Shown: positions 24,916 to 32,466, numbered from the stretch's first letter. The stretch is DNA of 36,356 nt from Flavobacteriales bacterium (GCA_002747105.1 PDSY01000001.1:1-36356); one strand, 5' to 3'. Made by a program: numbers and translations. Notes: generated from the letters alone by a model not told the origin.

Positions 24916-27378
24916 CTATGGATTCATAACCATATTTTCAAGTTCCAATGCTTTCTCTTCTGAAATATCAAATAACCTTGCTAATCGGTTTAATACTCGC
25001 CTTTCTCTTTTATCAATTCGATTTTCGTGAGCCATAAACTCTTTTACTTTTTCAATATACTTTTTGTCGTTTTCTGTTAATACGAGAGAAGGCATTTCAT
25101 TTATTACTTTTTGCTCCAATTCTATTGCTCTTTTTTCTGAAACTCCAAACGATTGTGCAAATCTATTTAATATTCTTCTCTCCCTTTCATCAATTCGATT
25201 ATCATTAGTGATAAACTCTTTTACCTTATCTAAATATTTTATATCATCTTCTGTTAAGCCAAGCAATGAATTTTTTTCCTTAGTCTTCTGTTCTAATTCT
25301 TCTGCTCTTTTTTCCGATATACCATATTCCTTACGGAACATTTCTAATCCTTTTCTTTCTCCTTCATCAATAAGACCATCATCCTCTAGCATAAATATTA
25401 TTTCTTCTATATACTTTTCTTCATTTTCTGAAATGTCAGATTGTTCTTCAACTACTTCTGCTACTTCAATCGTAGAATATTTTTTTTCATTAAGTAATGG
25501 ATTTTGTTGTCTATCAAATTCCTTTAATGGTTTGAATTTAGCATAAATAGTCAATTTTTCTTCTGAATTATCAATATTAATACCCGAAGAATGTTTACTA
25601 TTCTTCACTCCTGTTCCTATATCAATCATCTTGAAAGCAACACCAATTTCAGCATTAACTTTTTTAAGGTCATCCGTTTCAAAAATAGCCGTCTCAATGG
25701 TAGAAATATTCTTACTAAACTCTATTAAATTCTCTCCATTTAATCTTTGTTTTGCTATCCTCTGCCAAGAAGGTTCAGTATGAAAATATATTAAATCATT
25801 TGGGATATATGGTTTTTTAGTTGGATTAAATTTTTGTTGTTGCTTATATTTTTGGATTATTTTTTCTATCTGTTTTTTACGATTATCTTTAGTAATTTCA
25901 ACACCTCCTTTAGCTTTAACACCTTTTATTGGCGGAGATTTCACCCCTGCTTCAAAATCACTCGCCTTTGTCCTCGTTTTGTCTTCATTACGCTCTAAAT
26001 AGTTTTCCACTATAATCTCTGTGGCTCCCAAACATTGTAATAAATAACAATATTCATCAATCTTATCTGCAAATAGCATCTCTTCATAACTATCCACATC
26101 TAAATACTTATTAGTATCATATGGATGACAAATATAAGTTTTATCTGGCTTTGGATGATGAAGTGGAAACTGAATATTTGCGGGTAAATTATCAATATTT
26201 AGAAGTTTGATATAATCTCCTTGAAATATTTTATCTGTTTTTGCAACGGTTATTAATTGTCTTTCTCGTGGATCTATTTCTATAAAATTTTGTACAAACT
26301 GATTATAATTATCTTTGATTTCCTCTTGTAGCAAACCCCTTGTTTCATAATCATCTTTATTTAAAACTTTCAAACAATCTTTTGCCAAGGATAAATTATA
26401 AGCAACATTATATGGTTTATTTTTAAGTCTATATATATTAGCCTTTGCCAAATGAATTAAACGATTATTCTCTATCTGAAAATATTTTTTTTCATCTTTT
26501 TCATTCTCTCCGAATCCTTTCAAAATATCTTCTTCAGTAATTATTTTCTTATTTAATATTACGTCAACTCTTTCTTTTTTGGATTTTTTGCAAATATCTT
26601 CAGACACTAATAACTTTAGTTGTCTAAAATATAGTTTAGCATTCTCTAAATTTCCTAAAATAGAAAATACTTCAACTTTATAATAATTAAAATAAATTGG
26701 ATTAATTTCTTCTTTATACTCATCAAGAAAATTATTTAATTCTTCATAATCTTTGTTGTTGGATAACTCTATAATACGATTATCAATAAATTCTTGTTGT
26801 TCATTATTTTGTTCTTTAGATTTTCGATGAACATCTATAATTTGGTTGAATAATTGATATGGTAATACTTTGCCAAAATAAAGAAAACTCACATATTGAT
26901 ATAGTCCTTCTTCTTTATAATAAAAAAGTAACCTTTCATTCTTTTTTGAAATTTGAAAAGCTTGACAATTAGCCAAAGGGATTGAAATACTTTTTGCTTT
27001 TTCTGTTTTAATATCACTTCTCATCATTTCAACTTTTTCTAATTCATCAAACAAAATAGTGTCAAAAGCATTATCTAATTTAGACCAACCTTCTGTTTCT
27101 TCTACACCTAATAAAAATATAGCATCTTCATAAATACAACAACTAAAATAATAGGTTCTTGGTTTTGAAAACCAATCTCCCTCCTCTGCCACTTTGTGGA
27201 AAAACACCCCCAATAATTGGTTTTCATCAAAATATTCAGAATTTGCTCTAATAATATTGATATCCTGAAGAGATAATGATGAACCTCTTATATTTTTAAA
27301 TACACCATTATCATTTAAATATAACTGTTTGTAGCTTTTACTAGCTTTACTTAAAATTTTTTCTATTTGTTTTCTCAT
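24916..27378 (-). CDS. Multidomain protein with PH-like, TPR-like and three TerB-like repeats
   Basis: I do not recognise this 820-aa protein as a whole. Residues about 20-180 look like a PH-like beta-sandwich (TYYFSCCIYEDAIFLLGVEE, then SISIPLANCQAFQISKKNER, then LYQYVSFLYFGKVLPYQLFNQI). Residues about 185-360 are helical with TPR-like pieces (YFNYYKVEVFSILGNLENAK and LAKANIYRLKNKPYNVAYNL). Residues about 385-460 form a compact module (LPANIQFPLHHPKPDKTYICHP interrupted by DKIDEYCYLLQCLGATEIIVE), and 520-620 another alpha/beta unit (PSWQRIAKQRL). The C-terminus holds three ~59-residue tandem repeats (about 653, 712 and 771 onward), each with a D/N-x-xID-x-x-ER core and an ISE(K)RA-x-ELE end, like TerB-type helical repeats. 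There is no signal peptide. Its ATG follows the TAG of the 76-aa membrane protein with no gap, implying coupled synthesis and probably a membrane-linked complex. Confidence 0.85.
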   Translation of the reverse strand: MRKQIEKILSKASKSYKQLYLNDNGVFKNIRGSSLSLQDINIIRANSEYFDENQLLGVFFHKVAEEGDWFSKPRTYYFSCCIYEDAIFLLGVEETEGWSKLDNAFDTILFDELEKVEMMRSDIKTEKAKSISIPLANCQAFQISKKNERLLFYYKEEGLYQYVSFLYFGKVLPYQLFNQIIDVHRKSKEQNNEQQEFIDNRIIELSNNKDYEELNNFLDEYKEEINPIYFNYYKVEVFSILGNLENAKLYFRQLKLLVSEDICKKSKKERVDVILNKKIITEEDILKGFGENEKDEKKYFQIENNRLIHLAKANIYRLKNKPYNVAYNLSLAKDCLKVLNKDDYETRGLLQEEIKDNYNQFVQNFIEIDPRERQLITVAKTDKIFQGDYIKLLNIDNLPANIQFPLHHPKPDKTYICHPYDTNKYLDVDSYEEMLFADKIDEYCYLLQCLGATEIIVENYLERNEDKTRTKASDFEAGVKSPPIKGVKAKGGVEITKDNRKKQIEKIIQKYKQQQKFNPTKKPYIPNDLIYFHTEPSWQRIAKQRLNGENLIEFSKNISTIETAIFETDDLKKVNAEIGVAFKMIDIGTGVKNSKHSSGINIDNSEEKLTIYAKFKPLKEFDRQQNPLLNEKKYSTIEVAEVVEEQSDISENEEKYIEEIIFMLEDDGLIDEGERKGLEMFRKEYGISEKRAEELEQKTKEKNSLLGLTEDDIKYLDKVKEFITNDNRIDERERRILNRFAQSFGVSEKRAIELEQKVINEMPSLVLTENDKKYIEKVKEFMAHENRIDKRERRVLNRLARLFDISEEKALELENMVMNP

Positions 27379-27609
27379 CTATTCAAATAATTTAAAGATA
27401 AAGTATCCTATTCCTACTACTAATAATATAGTACCAATTACAGCCATTATCATACAGCCTCCTCCAGCTTTTAAGGCTTTTTTAGCAATCTCATCATTCT
27501 CTTTTTCCGCTTCCCTTCCATCTTGTTCTACCTCCTCCATCATTCGCATTGACTCTTCTCTAAATTCTCTTTTTTTTCTTTCTCCTAATGGATTTCTTCC
27601 AAATGACAT
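27379..27609 (-). CDS. Small single-pass membrane protein
   Basis: This 76-aa protein is of unknown family. A basic start (RNPLGERKKREFREES) leads to a charged, likely coiled-coil helix (about residues 17-46, MRMMEEVEQDGREAEKEND), a Lys/Gly hinge (KKALKAGGG) and one C-terminal membrane helix (about 52-73, CMIMAVIGTILLVVGIGYFIF). It should sit in the inner membrane as a tail-anchored protein with its charged part in the cytoplasm. Its stop codon directly abuts the start of the 820-aa gene and it follows the Asp-box gene by 28 nt, so the three form one operon. It is a candidate membrane anchor or pore component for the island system. Confidence 0.82.
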   Translation of the reverse strand: MSFGRNPLGERKKREFREESMRMMEEVEQDGREAEKENDEIAKKALKAGGGCMIMAVIGTILLVVGIGYFIFKLFE

Positions 27610-27637
27610 AATATTTATTATTTTTAAATTGTTTTTT

Positions 27638-27982
27638 CTATCTTCTATTCCAAATTTTCCCGTTATTAGTAGAGCAATACAAGCCTTTTGATGTTTGGGC
27701 TAATAATTCCACACCATTATCTTGTAATACTTCAAATTCTCCACATATATTAGATACATACCTTTGATTCCAAGTCCTCCCTTGATTCTCAGAAACATAA
27801 ACTCCTTTTGTGGTAACGGCTAATAATTCGTTTTTATGAATTTCTAAATCCTTAAAAACACCATTAAAAGTCGCTCCACACCTTTGATTCCAAGTCTTTC
27901 CACCGTTTTCAGAGAATTCTAAAATCCCCTTTACATCATTAACTCTTAATAATTCCTTTCCTAAATTTAACATCTTTGGCAT
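27638..27982 (-). CDS. Asp-box (BNR-like) three-repeat protein
   Basis: The 114-aa product is made of three ~38-residue repeats, each ending with an Asp-box-type turn: FSENGGKTWNQR (about residues 23-34), VSENQGRTWNQR (about 63-74) and CSTNNGKIWNRR (final 12 residues). Between them run short hydrophobic strands (LLAVTTKGVYVSE and LLAQTSKGLYCST), as in one blade of a beta-propeller. Full BNR/sialidase propellers need six or more blades, so three blades could only close by oligomerising or by binding another protein. No signal peptide is present, so it is cytoplasmic, unlike most Asp-box proteins. It is first in the island operon. Function is unknown; recognition or scaffold roles are possible. 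Confidence 0.82.
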   Translation of the reverse strand: MPKMLNLGKELLRVNDVKGILEFSENGGKTWNQRCGATFNGVFKDLEIHKNELLAVTTKGVYVSENQGRTWNQRYVSNICGEFEVLQDNGVELLAQTSKGLYCSTNNGKIWNRR

Positions 27983-28011
27983 AATTCTCCCTTTATTTTA
28001 TTATTCTTCTG

Positions 28012-28019
28012 CAAAGATA
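28012..28019 (-). promoter_or_regulatory. Putative -7 box for the Asp-box operon
   Basis: Minus-strand TATCTTTG matches TAnnTTTG, 30 nt before the ATG at 27982. The preceding bases TAGTGGT-N2-TTTA are shared with the nuclease promoter. Confidence 0.55.
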
Positions 28020-28084
28020 AACTACCACTACGCCATTATAGGTCGTTTAAAATTAAAAAAGGTGCGGTACAATTTAACTTATTC

Positions 28085-28362
28085 AGATAGAAGGCATCGC
28101 CACGCCCATTCCCACAAATAAGTATTGCCCACACCCTAAGGCATGAGCGTTAGACTTATTTATTGTCGTGGGATATAAAAATTGGCGATTTTTCTACCTA
28201 ACAATAAAAGCAAACGCTTTTAAATAATTATATTGATTTTTATCTCTTACATACTTTTTTTTCTTTAATTCCCACAAATATACAAAAAAATCATAGCACA
28301 TTGATAATTAAAATTATTTTTTGTACTACGATTTTGAGCGTGGCGATTTCTCTACAAAAATA
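28085..28362 (-). other. Structured non-coding region at the upstream edge of the island
   Basis: No gene occupies 28020-28399. On the minus strand there are two further TAnnTTTG boxes (TATATTTG at 28275-28282 and TATTTTTG at 28355-28362) pointing into the region. Between 28085 and 28205 a long imperfect inverted repeat aligns four blocks in order: TAGAA, ATCGCCA, CCCAC and AAATAAGT with their complements (for example 28116-28123 with 28154-28161). An exact 10-bp inverted pair ATCGCCACGC/GCGTGGCGAT lies at 28096-28105 and 28338-28347. A small perfect hairpin AAAAGC-AAAC-GCTTTT lies at 28206-28221. This could be a small RNA, a MITE-like remnant or a long leader; I cannot choose. Confidence 0.5.
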
Positions 28363-28399
28363 CAATGCAACTAAGACAAAACAGGGAAGTCTAAAAATA

Positions 28400-28489
28400 T
28401 TACTTATCAAAAAAAATCAACCTCTTTCGAAGTTGATTTTTAGTTATCATGATGAAAAACATTATTAACCTTTAACGGCTTTTAGTTTT
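28400..28489 (-). repeat. Right copy of the 90-bp direct repeat (native etfA 3' end)
   Basis: This copy contains the real etfA codons for KLKAVKG, the stop (28465-28467), the spacer, and the terminator hairpin with arms 28412-28421 and 28432-28441. It pairs with 22742-22831 (84/90 identical). Confidence 0.95.
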
Positions 28490-29409
28490 TCATTTAGTGC
28501 TGGGATTACTTCAAAGGCATCTCCCACTACTCCATAATCTGCCGATTTGAAGAATGGTGCTTCTGGGTCGTTATTGACTACTACAATCGTTTTAGAAGAG
28601 TTCACTCCAGCTAAGTGCTGAATTGCTCCTGAAATACCAATTGCAATATACAAATTAGGGGCAATAGCCTTTCCTGTTTGTCCTACATGTTCAGAATGAG
28701 GTCTCCAACCGATATCCGAAACTGGCTTAGAACAAGCCGTTGCTCCTCCTAAAATCTCTGCCATTTCTTCTACCATTCCCCAATTCTCAGGTCCTTTTAA
28801 ACCTCTACCTGCAGAAACTACTATTTCCGCTTCTTTTAAGTCTAATTTCCCTGTTGATTGCTCCGTAGAAACTACCTTAATAATATCATTAGATACACTT
28901 ACTTCTTTCACTTCTTCTGTTCCTGAAACAGCATTTTCTTTTGCTCCAAAAGCATTTTGAGAAACGGTTACTACTACGCTCCCTTCTGCTTTCGCTACCA
29001 TAAATCCTTTTCCAGAAAACGCCTTTCTTTTTACTTGGAAAGGACTCACGCTTTCAGGTGCTGCTACGACATTTGTCAATAAAGCATAATCCTTCTGAAT
29101 TGCCATCATTGGAGCAACAGAAGAAGCGTTTGCCGTGTGTGGAAATACCACCACTTGTCCATCAACCACTTCGCTCATCGCCTTAGCATAAGCACTTGGA
29201 TTAAATGATTTTAAACCCTCGTTATTTACTTTAACTACGCTAGACGCTCCATATTGATACAATACATCTGATGCATCGGTTGGGTTAATAGATACTGCGG
29301 TTACGGTATCTCCTGACTGGTCTGCGATTGATTTAGCATAAGCAACTGCCTCCAAAGTGGCTTTCTTATACTCTCCATTTATATTTTCTGCGTAAACAAA
29401 TACTGCCAT
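28465..29409 (-). CDS. etfA: Electron transfer flavoprotein subunit alpha
   Basis: EtfA binds FAD and, with EtfB, carries electrons from acyl-CoA and other dehydrogenases to the respiratory chain. The 314-aa product has the C-terminal FAD-binding domain: EIVVSAGRGLKGPENWGMVEE (about residues 195-215, read in two parts), then SDIGWRPHSEHVGQTGKAIAPNLYIAIGISGAIQHLAG with the residues that contact FAD, then VVVNNDPEAPFFKSADYGVVGD. Length and motifs are normal. It follows etfB by 25 nt in one operon. Its last seven sense codons and its terminator are duplicated 5.66 kb downstream, marking it as the integration point of the island. The coding frame itself is intact. Confidence 0.96.
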   Translation of the reverse strand: MAVFVYAENINGEYKKATLEAVAYAKSIADQSGDTVTAVSINPTDASDVLYQYGASSVVKVNNEGLKSFNPSAYAKAMSEVVDGQVVVFPHTANASSVAPMMAIQKDYALLTNVVAAPESVSPFQVKRKAFSGKGFMVAKAEGSVVVTVSQNAFGAKENAVSGTEEVKEVSVSNDIIKVVSTEQSTGKLDLKEAEIVVSAGRGLKGPENWGMVEEMAEILGGATACSKPVSDIGWRPHSEHVGQTGKAIAPNLYIAIGISGAIQHLAGVNSSKTIVVVNNDPEAPFFKSADYGVVGDAFEVIPALNEKLKAVKG

Positions 29410-29434
29410 TTTTCTTAATTTTTGTGATTATTGA

Positions 29435-30175
29435 TTAAATTACTTTTGCTTCCTCTTGAAGTAGTCTTACTAATTCATCTAAGTTATCCGAAGAAACTAA
29501 TTTCACCTCTGCTCTTGGTGGTACAGTTTCAAAACTTACCGCATCTACCTTATTAGCAGCAGTTGGTTCCACAACGCTTAACGGCTTTTTTCTTGCAGAC
29601 ATAATTCCTCTCATATTAGGAATAATTAAATCCTTTTCATCTACTAAACCTTTTTGCCCTGCTACTACCAATGGTAATTGAACAGCAACTGTTTCTTTAC
29701 CTCCATCGATTTCTCTTGCTACGGTAGCCTCAGAACCATTCACTTCTAAACTCACAGCACCATTCACGAAAGGTCTGTTTAATAATTCTGCCAACATTGC
29801 AGGAACTGCACCTCCATTATAATCAATAGATTCTTTACCACATAATACCAAATCATAACCTCCATTTTCTACAACAGATGCTAATTCTTTAGCCGTTTGT
29901 AAACTATCTTTTGGCTCTACATTTACTCTCACAGCATCATTAGCACCTATGGCTAAGGCTTTTCTAATTACAGCTTCTGTACTTGCATCTCCTACATTTG
30001 CCACCGTTACAGTCGCTCCTGATGCTTGTAATTTAATCGCCTTTGTTAAAGCAAACTCATCTAATGGGTTGATTACCCACTGAATACCATTTTTGTCAAA
30101 AGCAGAATTATCTGCCGTAAAATTAATTTTTGAAGTAGTATCTGGAACACTACTGATACAAACTAATATTTTCAT
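29435..30175 (-). CDS. etfB: Electron transfer flavoprotein subunit beta
   Basis: EtfB forms the heterodimer with EtfA and binds AMP in the soluble ETF of fatty-acid and amino-acid oxidation. The 246-aa product starts MKILVCISSVPDTTSKINF. It shows the family motifs WVINPLDEFALTKAIKLQ, ANDAVRVNVEP, DLVLCGKESIDYNGGAVPAMLAE and the C-terminal IMSARKKPLSVVEP stretch. The length is standard and the gene is intact. It is the first gene of the etfBA operon. I see no clear TAnnTTTG box directly upstream, so its promoter is undefined. Confidence 0.96.
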   Translation of the reverse strand: MKILVCISSVPDTTSKINFTADNSAFDKNGIQWVINPLDEFALTKAIKLQASGATVTVANVGDASTEAVIRKALAIGANDAVRVNVEPKDSLQTAKELASVVENGGYDLVLCGKESIDYNGGAVPAMLAELLNRPFVNGAVSLEVNGSEATVAREIDGGKETVAVQLPLVVAGQKGLVDEKDLIIPNMRGIMSARKKPLSVVEPTAANKVDAVSFETVPPRAEVKLVSSDNLDELVRLLQEEAKVI

Positions 30176-30239
30176 TATATTTATTGTTTAAAATTTATTT
30201 TTCGCTAATATACAATTTATTTTTAATCTGTAAAAATAA

Positions 30240-30474
30240 ACAGAGTTATAAGGTTACGAAGTTACAAGACTTCGCTAAAAAGTTTGTTTCAATCAATAAA
30301 AAAAATACTTAAATAACTAATTTACAATAATTTAATAAATAATTATAAATCGGTAATTTAAAAAATCCTTAGCAAAGCATTCAAGTTTCATATAACTTTA
30401 TAACCTCCTTAACCTTGTAACCTTAACTTTTACAATCTTTTAATCTCAGCCTTAACCTCAATCTCAGCCTCAAT
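30240..30474 (-). repeat. Hexamer array after the M20 gene plus GTTAYAA-type repeats
   Basis: Starting on the M20 stop codon, the minus strand holds a TGAGGY/TAAGGY hexamer array (30474-30442). It is followed by GTTAC/GTTAT-rich repeats (about 30393-30430) that are partly complementary to 30240-30275, allowing a long-range hairpin. It belongs to the same family as the arrays at 8215-8282 and 14673-14702. Nothing else is visible in the 299-bp spacer 30176-30474. Confidence 0.7.
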
Positions 30475-31854
30475 TTACTTCGCATAGTTTTCAAAGAACA
30501 ATGGAATACTTTCAATTCCTTTAAAGAAATTAGAAACTCCATAATGTTCATTAGGCGAGTGAATAGCATCTGAACCTAAACCGAATCCCATTAATACACA
30601 TTTAGCCTCTAAAACTTGCTCAAACATTGCGGTAATTGGGATACTTCCTCCACTTCTAAATGGTAAAACCTCTTTTCCAAATGCCGTTTCCATTGCTTTT
30701 TGTGCTGCTAAAAATTCTTTGGTATCGCTTTGTAAAACATAAGGCAATCCTCCGTGATGAGGCGTCACTTTCACTTTTACATTATCAGGTGCGATTTTCT
30801 TAAAGTATTTCGTAAATTTTTCTGTAATCTCCTCAGGCGTTTGATAAGGAACTAATCGCATTGAAATCTTCGCATACGCCTTCGATGGAATAACGGTTTT
30901 GGCTCCTTCACCAGTGTAACCACCCCAAAGTCCATTACAATCCAAAGTCGGACGAATAGAGGTTCTCTCTAAAGTCGTATACCCTTTCTCTCCCTCTACT
31001 CCACTTAATCCAATGGAATTTTTAAACTCTTCTGGATTATCTTTCAATTTGTTCATTTTAGCTCTATCGTCATCAGAAACTACCTCTACATTATCATAAA
31101 AACCATCAATGGTAATATGTCCGTTTTCATCTATTAATTTAGCCACCATTCTACTCAAAGTGTGAATAGGATTAGGCACTGCTCCACCATACAACCCTGA
31201 ATGTAAATCTCTATTAGGACCTTCTACTTCTACTTCCACATAACTCAAACCTCTCAATCCTGTCGTAACGGTTGGTTGTTCCATTGAGTACAAACTCGTA
31301 TCCGAAATTAAGATACAATCACAAGATAATTTATCTTTATTTTCATTCACAAAATCACCTAAACTCACCGAACCAACTTCCTCTTCTCCTTCGATAATGA
31401 ATTTTACATTACACGGTAAAGCATCAGTTTTCATCATTGCCTCAAAGGCTTTTAGGTGCATAAAAAACTGCCCTTTATCATCAGCAGAACCTCTTGCAAA
31501 AATCGCTCCTTCTGGGTGAATTTCCGTTTTTTTGATATACGGCTCAAAAGGCGGTTTATTCCACAATTCTAATGGATCAGCAGGTTGAACATCATAATGC
31601 CCATATACCAAAACAGTTGGTAATTTTTCATCAATTATTTTATCTCCATAAACAATCGGATAACCTTTTGTTGGGCAAACTTCCACATTATCAGCTCCTG
31701 CATTCTTTAAATGTTCTGCACAAACCTCTGCACATTTCACGACTTCTCCTGCATAATCTGGGTCTGCACTAATTGATGGAATTTTTAATATTTCAAACAG
31801 CTCATCTAAGAATCGTTGTTTATTCTCCTGAATGTAATCTAATGTTTTTTGCAT
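30475..31854 (-). CDS. M20-family dipeptidase/metallopeptidase
   Basis: M20 enzymes are di-zinc exopeptidases; this subgroup cleaves dipeptides in the cytoplasm. The 459-aa product has the metal-site motifs in order: VYGHYDVQPADP (His and Asp near residue 86), IFARGSADDKGQ (bridging Asp, about residue 118), EGEEEVGS (general base and metal Glu, about 150), LISDTSLY (Asp, about 180) and a final SDAIHSPNEHYG with the last zinc-binding His (about 433). The dimerisation insert (GLRGLSYVEVEVEGPNRDLHSGLYGG) is intact. There is no signal peptide. It is monocistronic; the stop codon is followed by a hexamer-repeat array. Peptide specificity cannot be read from the sequence. Confidence 0.95.
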   Translation of the reverse strand: MQKTLDYIQENKQRFLDELFEILKIPSISADPDYAGEVVKCAEVCAEHLKNAGADNVEVCPTKGYPIVYGDKIIDEKLPTVLVYGHYDVQPADPLELWNKPPFEPYIKKTEIHPEGAIFARGSADDKGQFFMHLKAFEAMMKTDALPCNVKFIIEGEEEVGSVSLGDFVNENKDKLSCDCILISDTSLYSMEQPTVTTGLRGLSYVEVEVEGPNRDLHSGLYGGAVPNPIHTLSRMVAKLIDENGHITIDGFYDNVEVVSDDDRAKMNKLKDNPEEFKNSIGLSGVEGEKGYTTLERTSIRPTLDCNGLWGGYTGEGAKTVIPSKAYAKISMRLVPYQTPEEITEKFTKYFKKIAPDNVKVKVTPHHGGLPYVLQSDTKEFLAAQKAMETAFGKEVLPFRSGGSIPITAMFEQVLEAKCVLMGFGLGSDAIHSPNEHYGVSNFFKGIESIPLFFENYAK

Positions 31855-31957
31855 TTTGTTATGTTTATAATTTATTTTTATTTACTTCTTATACAATTTA
31901 CAAATAAATGTTTCATATAAATTTAAAACACCTATTTTTTTTATTATCTCTTGTTCA

Positions 31958-31993
31958 TTTTGCCTTGAAGCAAAAGAACCAAAAATTCAAGGC
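31958..31993. repeat. Three-segment covarying element, copy 1
   Basis: TTTTGC-CTTGAA-GCAAAA (31958-31975) forms a hairpin, while GCCTTGAA (31962-31969) can instead pair with TTCAAGGC (31986-31993). The second copy at 36222-36307 has T/A/A where this one has C/G/G at the three matching positions, so all pairings are kept. The gene-free stretch 31855-32221 also holds a perfect 12-bp inverted repeat GTTGAAAAATTA (32046-32057 with 32075-32086), a CAGCG/CGCTG hairpin (32103-32121) and no credible gene. Confidence 0.65.
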
Positions 31994-32221
31994 TTTCATA
32001 AGGCGATTGCTCCGCACCACTCACGCTTCCGTTTCGTGCTTTTTTGTTGAAAAATTAAAACAAATCACTCCTTATAATTTTTCAACAACCGCATCTCCCA
32101 CTCAGCGTTTCGTTATCGCTGGATGAAAGCCAAATGTGCGTTAAAACATTGCGTTACAAATCATTTCACCTACAAAACATTTACTCATACATAGTATTAG
32201 ATAGGTGTTATAATAGCACTT

Positions 32222-32413
32222 TCATTTTGTATCAAAAATTTTATCTAATAAGCCTTCTGAAAGTTCTTGATATTCTCCTTTTTCAAATTGCTCTCTACTT
32301 TTCTTTATCACTTTCTGTAACAACTCGTCCTCTTGGTTTACCTTAATTTGTTGGGCACCTTTAACCTGTAAAAGCATTTTCTTGAAGAAAGAAATATCTA
32401 TATCGTTATCCAA
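32222..32413 (-). CDS. Small orphan protein of unknown function
   Basis: This 63-aa protein is not recognised. The sequence is highly charged and helical: SFFKKMLLQVKGAQQIKVNQ, then EDELLQKVIKKSREQFEKGE, then YQELSEGLLDKIFDTK. The hydrophobic spacing suggests two amphipathic helices. The acidic C-terminal half with a GEYQELSEGLLDKIF pattern is reminiscent of small antitoxins, but no toxin gene is downstream; that space holds only repeats. In support of it being real, a TAATTTTG box (32427-32434) lies 14 nt before the ATG and belongs to the duplicated terminator-promoter unit of the OmpA genes. It may be real or a leftover of a lost pair. Confidence 0.55.
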   Translation of the reverse strand: MDNDIDISFFKKMLLQVKGAQQIKVNQEDELLQKVIKKSREQFEKGEYQELSEGLLDKIFDTK

Positions 32414-32424
32414 TTTTATTGTTT

Positions 32425-32466
32425 CCCAAAATTAAAAAAAATGCCTTGTATAAACAAGACATTTTC
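32425..32466 (-). promoter_or_regulatory. Duplicated terminator-promoter unit, copy 1
   Basis: This 42-bp sequence is identical to 33266-33307. On the minus strand it starts with a hairpin (arms 32438-32449 and 32454-32465, one G-U wobble) that ends the upstream OmpA gene, followed by an A/T run and the -7 box TAATTTTG (32427-32434) for the 63-aa ORF. Confidence 0.75.

Larger units (their letters stand above)
22742..28489 (-). mobile_element. Candidate genomic island inserted at the etfA 3' end
   Basis: A 5.66-kb segment with five minus-strand genes lies between two 90-bp direct repeats derived from the end of etfA and its terminator. The layout is that of an element that recombined at a gene 3' end and restored it. 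No integrase or transposase is inside, so it may move by homologous recombination between flanks or with help in trans. The copies differ at six positions, which suggests one copy came in from another strain. Contents are a WYL regulator, a PD-(D/E)XK protein, an 820-aa multidomain protein, a 76-aa membrane protein and an Asp-box protein. Confidence 0.75.

Noticed and set aside
28085..28205. Tested as a CRISPR-like array or a tRNA/tmRNA
   Set aside because: There are no regularly spaced direct repeats and no cloverleaf or CCA end; only inverted repeats are present.
22742..28489. Insertion-sequence explanation for the 90-bp repeats
   Set aside because: Target duplications of insertion sequences are short (2-14 bp), no terminal inverted repeats frame the segment, and no transposase is encoded.
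31908..32346. Two plus-strand frames of about 70 codons between the M20 gene and the 63-aa ORF
   Set aside because: They run through inverted repeats and the covarying element and look like translated repeat DNA; no start-site support.
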